Shown one piece after another: positions 45,201 through 55,991 of a stretch of 64,000 nt of DNA. The notes under the pieces are model-generated. The model was not told the origin of the DNA. It was given only the letters and a program-made list of their open reading frames with translations, and did not search any database. The translations under genes were made by a program, and so were the position numbers. Origin of the DNA: Nectonema munidae (taxonomy: Eukaryota; Nematomorpha; Nectonematoida; Nectonematidae); assembly GCA_030549495.1 (NCBI GenBank), contig JAUIRK010000136.1, forward strand, positions 310,001 to 374,000, in the 5' to 3' direction. How positions within the stretch are numbered: position 1 is the first letter of the stretch; each line of letters begins with the position of its first letter.

Positions 45201-48200
45201 TGTTTTCTTGAAATTTTTGAGTTTAGCATTAAATTCTCATTTAAATATGTTTAATAAAAGAAGAGAACATTTAATTTTTCAAAAACTACGATAGGTAAGT
45301 AAAACTTTTGTGATTTCATCAATAGTTTCTCAGACATTTTATTTGTTAAAGTAATAGGATTAAGTGTGTGAATACGCATATAAAATTTATTTTCTAAAAA
45401 TATCAAAGATTGATGTTAATAAATACTAAAATTCATAACTTTTAAGTTTGAAATTTAATCGAAATGGGAACTTTAAAGTGGATAAACTGTATAAATCTCA
45501 ACCCTTACTTAAAACAAGTTAATATTTAGAATTAGCAAATCAAACACTACAAGAATAAATATTGAAATAAATATTATCATTTGGTATATTCAGGTAAAAA
45601 TTCTGATTCATAAAATACAACTAAAATCACGTAAAAATAGAAAATATGGTAAAATATTGGAAAAAATCAACTAAAATTAAGATGAACAAGAATGCTATGT
45701 TTTTTGACGATTTTTCTATGACTAGAAAAGAAGTAAAATTTATATTTATCAAAAACTGATCGACTACATTTTATACACGTGAAACTACCTAAATTGTATT
45801 CAGTAATTAATCAATAAGTCAATTAATTAATATCATATGAAGGAGTAAATTAGTGTGAAAAATATCTTCAAAATAATGTAACAAAATACCAATAAGAGTT
45901 ATTTAAAGTGAAAGTATTACGCGTACATGTAGTGATTGTAGAAAGTTTCAAGTGATAGCAAAAGCGATGCAGTATCTCTGACTCCAAAACAACATTATAG
46001 GCATAGAAAGTGAATGTGTAAAGTAAAATTTTATTACATGATAATCATAATGAGCATACAGATTTTATGAGCACGTGCAAACAACGAATTAATTTTCCTC
46101 TTCTGTGAATAAGATTATCATCGTCACTACAAGAAGATTCTCTGCTGAATCTTTTTCTATAGCCTTTCACAAGGGAAATTAACTGAACTTTACATTGAAA
46201 TGCTTCAAAAGGAGTTGGTGTTCTTCAAGAATCAAGTGGATTCGCAATTCTCTTTCGTTCATGGAAGAGAGAACTTTTTGAAGATCCTTACTTGCATATG
46301 AGAGGTAGTCTAGATCGATACTTTTGGACCATGGACAAGATTGAAGCGATTGGAAGTAAATACTTTCCAGGTCGGAACATGAACTCCCAAACTCTGACTA
46401 CTCATGAAAAAAAAATCACATGATAATCAATATCATTGGTACGCTAAAACAGTATCCATTGTTAAAAACGAAGTACATCAAAGCTTCTAGTAGGTCAACA
46501 CTTATAAATCAGAGGCACATATCTGGGGAGAGGCGAAGCCCCCTCCCTCTCACAATGTGATTTCTGGTCGGGTGAAAGGCTTAACCCCTCTCCCAATAAT
46601 TTTGAAATCTCCTAATAATTAAAATAATTAATATTAATTGTATATTTTTATTTATATCATTTCAAAGAATTGTTTGGCTTGTGAGTAGACTGTTCGCATT
46701 AGTTTTCTTGTTTTAAGGCAAAGTTTTTCAATGAATATTTAAAATCTATTTTTTTTAAATTAATTTCCGATTATTTTGATATAATAATCAATCCAAATCT
46801 GAATTATAAGAAAAATTATCCTAGGTGACTACCCATATACAATAGCCCCAAGCAATAGGGAATTCTGCGTTCTGCGATATAGTTCTGTTTTTTCTGAGTT
46901 CTAGATCCGCCTACTTAAATTTAGGATTGGCACAAGGTATAAGTCCCAAAACAGTTTCATGTTACGAGTTAGGTTAGGCATAGTCGGTAATCTGGCCTCT
47001 ATAGGAGTCCGCTTGTAGGACCGTTTAAACATTCCAATATTAAAACATATATCCTAGGGACGACATTTAGGGATGGAGTCAAATTCCGGGGTAGATTGTT
47101 CCTAACCTAGCATGCCTTAAATTATGTATATCTTTCTTAACCCTATAACATGTATCAAATATTATTTATTAATAATATATAAGATATTGCATGCCTTCAA
47201 ACGCTTCTATTTTTGTAGCATATACCTTTTATAATCATATTCTTTTATTTAGGAACAAGATACATTCCGTCGTGCCGGTTTTTTACCCTGGTTTTCTTCC
47301 TCTGAAGAATTCAAAGGTTTTTACGGTTAGGTAGTGCTCTAGCGACGCGATTCTACGTGGTTAGTAATCAAGCTATCACTAGACAATAAGTTTGTTTCCC
47401 AAATTGGGAGCGTTCGCGTTAGGATTGTATCTTTCACTCAGTTGTATTTATATATTGTCACATAAATTCTTGTAAAATAATATATATAACAAGGTATAGC
47501 TATTCTTTTGTAACAAGGGCCGATAGGTGTTTAGTGGGATGGAAAGTCCAGTTAGACTTGGACTCAGCATTCCGGGCGGGCCACGATATCCAAAAGGATG
47601 GGTGCGAACGTCACAAAACAACTTAATTAATTAATTAATTAACTTTTTAAAAGATTTATGCATATTGATTACTGAAACTGAAAAGTTAAATTAATCTAAC
47701 AGAATACACAAGTTAGAGTAAAAGCCTTCATTATATTTGCTAAATATAATAATATAAACAATGAAGTCTTTTATTCCAGAATTGCAATTTATAGCATCTT
47801 TGTGCTTATTTAGTTGGCAATGTCATTAGAATTTCCTTCAAATTTTTTGTTAAATTAAATTTATATTTTATAAGTATGCAAATAATTGTACTTTTATTCA
47901 TAAACGTTATTTGTTTTTAAAAGTGCCTCTTGTGATATTGTGGATAATGGTAAATGCTAGGTTTGACTTTAAGTAAGATTGGCTTTAAGCTATCAGGCAC
48001 TACTGTACTCACTTGAGTAGAGTAAAAGTATCCTAGGTAACTTAATTATGGTCCAATTTTCATAGGATCTAATAGCTTAAATTTGGATAGAGTATTATTT
48101 TCTGTACAGAATTTTATTATCATGTAATTATCCAGTATCACTTAGGGAATTGAATAGCTAGTTAATATAAATTTAAGGTTTGTAGCAAATTTTCTTCCAA

Positions 48201-48610
48201 ATATTTTAGACTATGAATTTCTATTTATAAGAGCCAAGTTCACGACTTAATTTGAAAGTTTAATTTTTAAAGTAAAATAAAGTTTTGCTTCTATTTTATA
48301 GCAAACTTTTAAATTGTTTTAATTTTCTCCTTGTTAACTTTTATGTTATGGTTGTATATAACCGAATGTCTTTTGAGGTATAAAATAGTGTTAAATACGT
48401 GGGTCATAATAATAATATTACATGATTGGTTTGTCGGAGTAGCAAGTTATACAAGCATGTGTGGAACATTTGGATTGATGAAGACAGTGTTCGTGTCGGA
48501 GTGTGAATGTTAGAATAACTGGGTTGAAAAACATTGGAAAAAGTAGTTTACAGGCCTTTTCATACGGTCTTCACAAGACACATATTTTTGACCTTTTGAA
48601 CCAAATTTTG
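42220..48610. other. Long gene-poor stretch
   Basis: Mostly AT-rich noise on both strands. Visible islands: a C-homopolymer patch at 44748-44772; a coding-like GC-richer tract at about 46200-46420 in two overlapping frames (RGSLDRYFWTMDKIEAIGSK in one), not recognised; a repeat-like patch at 46515-46610 with CCCCCTCCCTCTC; and a GC-richer block at 47280-47625 with no identified origin. (TTAA)n lies at 47623-47641. No gene can be supported. Confidence 0.4.
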
Positions 48611-48614
48611 GGGC

Positions 48615-48860
48615 GTGAGCATGGTTGGTTAGATGCTGAATTCGATAACTCAAGGTCTTGGGTTCGATCCTACATCAAGATTGCTTTCCTCATAGTTCGA
48701 TACAAGCCCCGCAAGTGTACCTTTTCGATGAAAACACCCTACGGTACCATTACCATTAAATAGTGAATCGTCTGGACCAAGAATTCGGAAATGGGACTAA
48801 TTGGAATAGGGGTGGTGGAACTCCTCTTACTAGTGAATGAAAGAAAATTTGTTCAAGAAA
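48615..48860 (+). mobile_element. tRNA-derived SINE
   Basis: A-box-like GAGCATGGTTGGTTAGATGC and B-box GGTTCGATCC lie about 45 bases apart. A body follows (from 48690, cgatacaagccccgcaagtg) and then an AT-rich tail ending near AATAAATATATTG. The head is shared with the fragment at 14975. It is not a functional tRNA. Confidence 0.6.
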
Positions 48861-49369
48861 GAAGATAAATAAATATATTGTAAACAAAGCAAAGATCTAC
48901 TTTATTCATGAAACAACAATTCTTATTTTTATCAAGCTTTTGTAACAGATAACAAAATAGCCAATCAGATGGGAAAATTGAAGTTATTGTCATTAAAATC
49001 GCATTGGTATACTTTATACAGTCGATAAATCAATAATTTGTTTATATATGTCCTAAATTAGCTAGCTATCAGAAAACATCAATGAATTCTGTTGATATTG
49101 ATTTTTCACTTTTTCAGAAAATTTCAAAAATAAAACTTAACTGTCATATTTTGAATAAAGATTGATCTATTTGGATATGTATCTGAATAAGACACCCTCA
49201 CTATAAATTTCAAATACTATAAATTGAATCCCTTTATACTGAATACCTCTATATAATGAACACTTTTACTAACCTAATATTTTTACCTATTTCAAATAGA
49301 CTCGAAGGCAAACAAATATAAAAGATGGATATTTGATTACGAAAGGGGCTATGGCCCAATCTATGCATT

Positions 49370-49506
49370 AAAAAAACTCATGATCTATATTTAGCAGAAA
49401 GAACAGTTTAAGCTTCTCAAACAGTGCGTCGCGGAGCACTGGTGCGCCACAAAGTTCCAGTTTTTTCATATGTGCGCCATATGGTAAAAAGGTTTGAAAA
49501 GCACTG
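49370..49506. mobile_element. hAT-type MITE, partial
   Basis: The right end read inward is CAGTGCTTTTCAAACC and the left side has CTTCTCAAACAGTGCG. The interior repeats GGTGCGCCAC/GTGCGCCAT. The left flank, from ACTCATGATCTATATTTAGC to GAACAGTTTAA, is shared with the element at 50.9 kb. Confidence 0.6.
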
Positions 49507-50917
49507 GTTTAAAGTATATTATGTAGGCTTAAAAAGATGGTAAAATCATATACAAAGATTTTCTTCAAAGATAAACATTTTACTCTATAGATATAGGATT
49601 TAAATCGAATACAAAATCTTTCATTTAAAACAATTTGTATAAAATGTAGCACATCTTTCTGATAAAAGTTATTGAATGAACTAATTTTTTAAACGAAGAA
49701 TCAATCGCAATCGCCTTTTTTGGGAATCAGAACCGTAATCAAAATCGTACAAAATTTTGGTACAATCCCATCCCTAGAAAACACATTAAAATGCAGGAGT
49801 GTTGGACATCTCGTACACAAATTGGAGTTTTGGTATCGAAAATTCTGGGTAAATCTTGAGTACGAAAGCATTTTCAACTCAAATAGCGATAGAATAAGAG
49901 GCAATTTAAAAAGTTACTTGTATTCATGCTCACTGCAAGGAGGATGAGAGATTAAACCATTGAAGACGTTGATTGCAACAACTTAAGGATAATAATTCAC
50001 ACACCAGCTGTTAGTTCAAGTAATTTATACACATCAACATTCATTATTAGTCTACTCTTTGTTTGTTATCATATCACTGTAACGTATTTGTTAAAAGTTT
50101 TCGATATCCCCTAATTTTTTTGCTCTTCAGCTAGAAAATTCTAAACATAGCAAGGTTGTGCATTTTCATTTTCAAATAGAGGAGTGTGAGAGGCGTGTTT
50201 TCACCTCTTTCTCATTTCTACTACTTAATGTATGATTATGATTTATGATCATTATGTGCGGTCGAAATGTTAATCAATTTATCACTGCATTTTAATCGTT
50301 TGTTTTTATATACTAAACCCCTTAAATAAATGCACCCATCCTAGTATTAAATGCGTTATCAAAACAAAAGTATCGAGTATTTCTAACTTCATAATATAGG
50401 CTTACATTTAATCTCTAGGCGACTTCTCAGAATAGTGTTTGCCTAAAACATTTCTAAACTAAACTTCGATTAGATGCATTAATTTACAAGTAAGACATTT
50501 TCAAGTACTATAAAGTTTAAACAGTGTGTGCCCATCGTTGCCAAAAACCTTTGAGCTAAGGCTTTAACAAAAAGTGCATATCATAAAGTACAAAATAGTG
50601 ATGCAACGATCGTGTTTTTTGAAGCATGGGAGCCGAATCGGGAAGATTTACTGCGTTCCCTGATAAAAGTTTGCTGGAAAATCAAAATTCAGTTTTTTGA
50701 ATCTTTAAAAATTCTACGTATACAAGAAGAGTCAATCCCCATACAGCCTGTGTTATTGTATAAGTTTGATGGGCTACTTTATTTTTCGGGGCCTTGAATT
50801 TTTCATAGTTTAGAAATAAAATATATGAATACTTTACACTTGTATTTAAAAGATTCAGTGCTATACGCCTATAAAAATAACTCATGAGATATATTTAACA
50901 AAGAGAACAGTTTAAAG

Positions 50918-51186
50918 CAGTGGTTCTCAAAGGCGGACCTGAGGCCCACATAGCACATTTTCAGGAAAAATAGGCAACAATATCATATTAGAACAGTCAA
51001 AATTGCGCAAATTTATTGGTTTATTATTTATGAATTATATGAAAAATATATGCACCAATTTTGGATTCATAAGTAACTAGAATAATATTTCAGAGTTAAG
51101 TAAACCGATTTTATGCTTTTGGTGCCCCTCTAGTTAAATGTTAATTCTTAATTTGGCACTTTATTAAAAAAGGTTGAGAACCACTG
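50918..51186. mobile_element. hAT-type MITE
   Basis: Inverted ends CAGTGGTTCTCAAAGG and GGTTGAGAACCACTG, the most typical hAT termini in the window. The interior is AT-rich and non-coding. The 8-bp flanks (GTTTAAAG, GTACCCAT) do not match. Confidence 0.8.
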
Positions 51187-51217
51187 GTACCCATAAGCGA
51201 CCAATGTTCCTATAGAG

Positions 51218-51440
51218 CAGGGGTTCTTAAACTGAGGGTCATGACCGGAAAAAGAGTCATGACCCGCAAAAGGATCATGAGCTCTTTTCTCCGGGTCATG
51301 CAGGGTCTAACACAGAGAAGCGATGTGGAGGGTGCCAATTGTTTTCCGTGTGTTGTGGAATACACGTAAATTTACGGCTCTTCCTCGCATGTCCGCTTGG
51401 GCCTGAGCGGCCATGCAAATTTTTTGATTCAAAAGTTTTA
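51218..51440. mobile_element. hAT-type element end
   Basis: CAGGGGTTCTTAAACTGAGG then GTCATGACC is a typical hAT left terminus, and GGGTCATG words recur to about 51310. No opposite end recognised, so the right boundary is a guess. Confidence 0.5.
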
Positions 51441-51974
51441 AAGAAAATAAAGCAGATATTGAAAAATTACTACCATGTAAATTTCAAAATAGTTATTTGA
51501 AACAACATTATAGCAAAAAAAGTTTGAATTATAGACGCCCATCAATTTGACTTATGAAAATAAAAAGTAACTCCATCTATGTAATTTTTTGTTTTATAAT
51601 TTTTTCAATTTTGACCTGTTTTAAAAATTCATACAACCAAATATAAAAGTAAAAAAATGGGTTCGTAAAACTTGGTCACTTTGAAAGTGTTGAATGTTAT
51701 TTTTTTTTAAAATTACAGAAAATGGTCTAATTTATGTATCAAAAACAGAAATTGAGTGAAAAAAGTAAGAAAAAGCAATAGAATCAGGATATTTTTGTTT
51801 TATTCAAACAACTTTGAGAATTTTATCACAGCAATTTCGAATATGAAAGCATTTTTTTGTAAAATTATTTCATTGCTAATAAAATAAATAATTACGTCAA
51901 TAACCAATTTTTCGAATAAAATAAAGGTAAAAGTTCAATAACAAGAACTTTTCATTTAGTATAGAAAGTCAAAA

Positions 51975-53150
51975 TCAACTATTGTAAAGAAAAAATATTT
52001 TGAAAAAATATGATTTATATTTTATTGCAAAAATGAAACAAAGAACTACGGTTCGATTGCAAACATCGTCAAAACAGTCTTTACACAAAACTTTTTCGGG
52101 TTCATCACAACAGTTGAAAAGGCAGATGTTACATCTTTGCAAGACTCTTTTTTTGCTTTCTAAATTTGACACAGACCTCTTTTCTTTACAGAACTAACGG
52201 AAACACTTTCAGGTTTATGAATTTCATAAGATTTCAGAATTAATCTAACCTCAGAAGATATGTTTCTATTTTGAACATATATTTTCATAGAAACCTCTCC
52301 CATTTGAAAACACATTTGTTAAATTACACTTCTCCTTCCACTATATTTTCTATAAAATTTCCTACTACTTGAAGTTGAGGGTTGTTTTTTCAAATTTCTT
52401 CTAATATAATGTAAGTGTTCAGCCCTGCTATATCCAAGTAGTTCTACCAAATCACCAAAGGAGTCTAGATGTTCTATAGGTAGTATACTTTCTTAGCATT
52501 TGGTTAGCTTTATCAACCCCTGATTTTACGCCATTATATGTATCAATAGATTCAGGTAATGGTTTAAGTCCTATTAGTTCCATCTCTCTAAAATGTTGGT
52601 TACTCTTCATCAAAACTGCTTTGGAATTTCTTTTCGCATGCTTTCTAAGGATATATGCTACTAAAGATGAGCGACTTGAAAAGAGAGTCCTGGATTCACA
52701 CTCTTGTAGGTTCAAATTTCTCAAATGTTTTTTCTTAAAAATGTATGGAACACATTTTTATTATTATTCAAGGGACCTAAAATGGAAAATTTTTCACATA
52801 ACTTATGATCCATAAAAAAATTATCAGCGCAAATCGAAATACCTAAAGGTACTCTGCATTCTCATCTAATCTTTTGACAATTTCAGTACCACTAAAGTAA
52901 TTTTTATTTGCTAACTTTGTTATGTATATCTCAGGCACAAAATACCCCATTTTCCTGGTTTGCTTGGTTAAAAAATTTTAATTGGGCAAACTTCCATGAA
53001 TCTAACCAACTGTTCATCAACAACAGTTACGAAATCCAATGGGGTCCAAACCTTAAAAAAAATAATTTAGTTGCGCTTTTTGAAGGAGCATCAAAACAAT
53101 ACTTAGTACCATTTGGGGTTTCTATGACATTTTCGTTATCTTTATGATTA
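51975..53150 (-). pseudogene. Broken piggyBac transposase
   Basis: In minus-strand order: the first catalytic block VDEQLVRFMEVCPIKIF then PSKPGKWG near 53010-52930, then C-terminal pieces LNLQECESRTLFSSRSSLVA and NGVKSGVDKANQMLRKY at 52724-52452 (third catalytic Asp context), then a Cys-rich domain (LQRCNICLFNCCDEPEKVLC, CKDCFDD) at about 52160-52050. The middle of the core is deleted and frames change several times. It is related to the copy at 55-58.7 kb (both have LQECESR and KSGVDxANxM). Confidence 0.8.
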
Positions 53151-53529
53151 TCAGAAGAAAGGGAAGAAAGTAATGGAAGAAGACGAAGAAAAAAAACGAG
53201 AAGAAAAAAAGCAGGAAGATGAGAAGTCGCTGTATTCTTCTCCTGAAGACTCAATTAATTTGGAAGGAGTGTTCATTTGATAGAAAAAAAAACAGAAAAA
53301 TCTAGTAAACAATATTCTTTTAGCAGAGAGAGCATTGGGAAAAATGATGAAAAAAGAAGAGATGATAAGGATAAGTGTATAACAATGAAGAAGGCTGCAA
53401 ATGATGGAGTGTAAACTAACAATGATTTGTAAGAAAATACGCCATTTTCTCATTATTTCAATCAGCTCTCATCTTTGAAGCAATGTAGAAGTACAAAGAT
53501 ATGCCCGTATTTGGTTTCAAACCGATGAT

Positions 53530-53850
53530 ATAGCATTTTCACTGTAAGTACGTCCTTTTTCACTTTAAGTTTTTCTTTTTTTTATTTTAAGTTTGTTATA
53601 TTTCATTATTAAGTTCACTCGTTTTCATTTTAAATTTCGTCCTATCTCATTTTAAGTTGGTCTTTTTTATTTTGATTTTTTTAATTTTTTTTCATAAACT
53701 CTAAAATTTTGTCAGCAATAAAGTTTTTATTTTCTAATTCCTAATCGAAATAAATTATCATAGTCAGTATTAAAAGTTTTCTACGCAGTTTTTTCAAAAT
53801 GTTTTTAATAAAAGTTGATATAGTCTTATTTATCCATTTCGAATTTTCTT
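53530..53850 (+). mobile_element. Truncated left end of the IS630-like element family
   Basis: It starts TAGCATTTTCACTGTAAGTA and carries about six degenerate copies of the motif (C)ATTTTAAGTTCGTCCTTTTT. Then follow AATTTTGTCAGCAATAAAG, ATCATAGTCAGTATTAAAAG and TTTTCTACGCAG, all also present in order at 60640-60841. The rest of the element is absent. Confidence 0.8.
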
Positions 53851-53859
53851 TAAAATAGA

Positions 53860-54850
53860 ATAAAATAAATTCATTTATTAGTAGGCGCCATTTTGAGATA
53901 AAGATTGGAATCCGCCCATTAAAAGTCATTATCGATGCTCTAATTGATCTTGTTAAGAGACCAGAATTTTAATTTTAAAATGTCAATTTTAGTATCTTAC
54001 TTTCTGAAATGAAACCAATGAAAATTGGATGGTAAACTTAAAATATAACTAATTCAAATTGGTTCATTTTAAAAACATTTTGGGTTTCAGAAAAAGGAAC
54101 GTTGGCAAAAAAATATTTTGTTAATAAGATTGTAATTATTTATAATAATTTTTCTAGCCCTTTTTTCTCAAAATATTTGAAAATAACTTTGTTAAATTTA
54201 TATTGAATATATTTCAAATTTTTTGATGCGCCAATAAGATTAAGATGTAACTTTTTGCAAAGTAAATAATTTCAACATGGTGGATAAAAAAATTAAATTT
54301 AAGATTAGTAGAAGTTTAAAATCACTTTTTATGACTTTGATTGATTTTAATCAAAAAATATGATCACCATTGAACTCCCAATATGAGAATTGGATAAGTT
54401 ATGTTGTTTTTTTTTGCAAAAACGCATGAAATCTCACAACAACAGTGGAATTTTTAGGATTTTCTATTGCTTTTTTCTCAAGCTATATGTTTGTATGTAT
54501 TTTTGTTTGGTATGATTAGTTGGTTTATTTATATACAGTAGTAGTAGTATATGTTAACCGTTTGGTGTTTTATATGGTGTGATGATGAGTTATTAGTTTT
54601 AGCTTAGTTGTATCTTTTCTGTGTATTTTTGTGCTTTATGATGCACAACTTTATGATTCTCTTTCATTGCAATAACAAACATTTGCTAAGCTAGTTCACA
54701 TTATAGTTATTTCATAGCGTCCTCACTTTCTCACTTAGGTTACCACTTTCTCGCGTTTAAAATACATAAAGAGAGAATACAAACCAAAAATTCTAAACAC
54801 AATTCAATAAATAATTTTGACATCTACAAAATATTAAGACAAACGACTTC
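53860..54850. other. Unassigned AT-rich DNA
   Basis: No repeat end or coding region recognised. A GTA-rich microsatellite-like patch lies at about 54538-54551. The last 80 bases should hold the promoter of the frame starting at 54855. Confidence 0.35.
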
Positions 54851-54854
54851 AACA

Positions 54855-55130
54855 ATGGAACATGTCTTAATGTTCTCCACCGAATTTATATTTTCTAATA
54901 TATCTTGGCTTGCTAGAAAATTTTCAAGTCACATAATATCATCACAAAATCAAAATACATTGAATTCAAGTATCAAAAAAGATTCTGTTAAAAGTGAAAA
55001 TGCCAAGAGATTTAAAGAATGTTCAGAAAAGGACACAGCTTGTGCAGTTTCAAAGCCCATAAAATTCAAAAATTCGCCTGACTCTGTTGAAATTAACCTT
55101 CCGTCTAAGGACAATTTTGTTAGAGCTTAG
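54855..55130 (+). CDS. N-terminal segment related to the downstream pseudokinase-like gene
   Basis: A 91-codon frame starting MEHVLMFSTEFIFSNIS after CAACAATGG, a good animal start context. Residues 46-70 (SENAKRFKECSEKDTACAVS, then KPIKF) are almost the same as a stretch at 58788-58862 that leads directly into the kinase-like domain. After that point the two diverge. The frame stops at the edge of the piggyBac end (55132). It may be the true N-terminus of the pseudokinase gene, cut by the transposon, or a separate partial duplicate. Confidence 0.45.
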   Translation: MEHVLMFSTEFIFSNISWLARKFSSHIISSQNQNTLNSSIKKDSVKSENAKRFKECSEKDTACAVSKPIKFKNSPDSVEINLPSKDNFVRA

Positions 55131-55991
55131 TTTACGGTCATATGGCATTTTACTCCATGTATGCATGCAAACTAAAATACAGTGAGAAACGAATGCAACG
55201 CAATAATTTGGGCTCATAGTGAGCACTCGCGTTATAGCTGATCCGCGATATTGTTTTAACATAGAAATTTGCATAAACTCGGTGTTTTTGATGTTTTTTC
55301 TTTTTCAGTCGGCTATATAGAAAAGACTTATAATAATTAACACTGAAAAATTGATAAGCTATAATTTGTGAATCGATTGTTGAAAGAAATTCATGTTTTC
55401 TTTCAAACGGTTGAAATACCTATGATAAGTATCCACGCTTATAATGGTAGTATGTATACGTAGATGGAAGCTAAATGCATAACGCGTTATGTGCGATTTC
55501 GGGATATACTGATTCAAGTTATAAAGGTTATTCACTGTACCAAAAAGAATATGAAAAACATGAAACACATAAACGTTATGGTAAATACACAAGTAGAGTT
55601 TTGGCTGTAAACAAAATAAATCATTTCGTTATATGCACGAAATGCATCAAACAAATGTTGTCTATGGTAAGAATATAGTAACGCTTGTATGCTATAAAAT
55701 CTCCACAGAATGCTCATAAATATAATATAGCTGATGTAATACAATACAGTTTGAAAACTAACTTGTGTGATGTAATTTGTTGTTTCTTTATATTTTTCTG
55801 TAATAAAAGAATTGATCCGATTGATGATGTGCAATGCGTATATAATAATGCGCTTATATGATACCGATTAAGGATACAGTCCGTTCGTCCTTGAAATTTG
55901 ATGATTGAATCTAGCTTGTGTTCATGGATTCCATTATTATATATCCGAGATTGATTATTTTTGTTTATGGCTTCATAAAAATCGTTTTATA

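Noticed and set aside
47280-47625. GC-richer block considered as a solo LTR
   Set aside because: No paired repeat, no target duplication and no associated reading frames; left unassigned.
48615-48680. Possible tRNA gene
   Set aside because: B box present, but no acceptor pairing and a SINE body follows.
55532-55834. 100-codon hydrophobic minus-strand frame in the piggyBac 5' region
   Set aside because: Tyr/Phe/Ile-rich run typical of AT-rich noise, opposite to the transposase.
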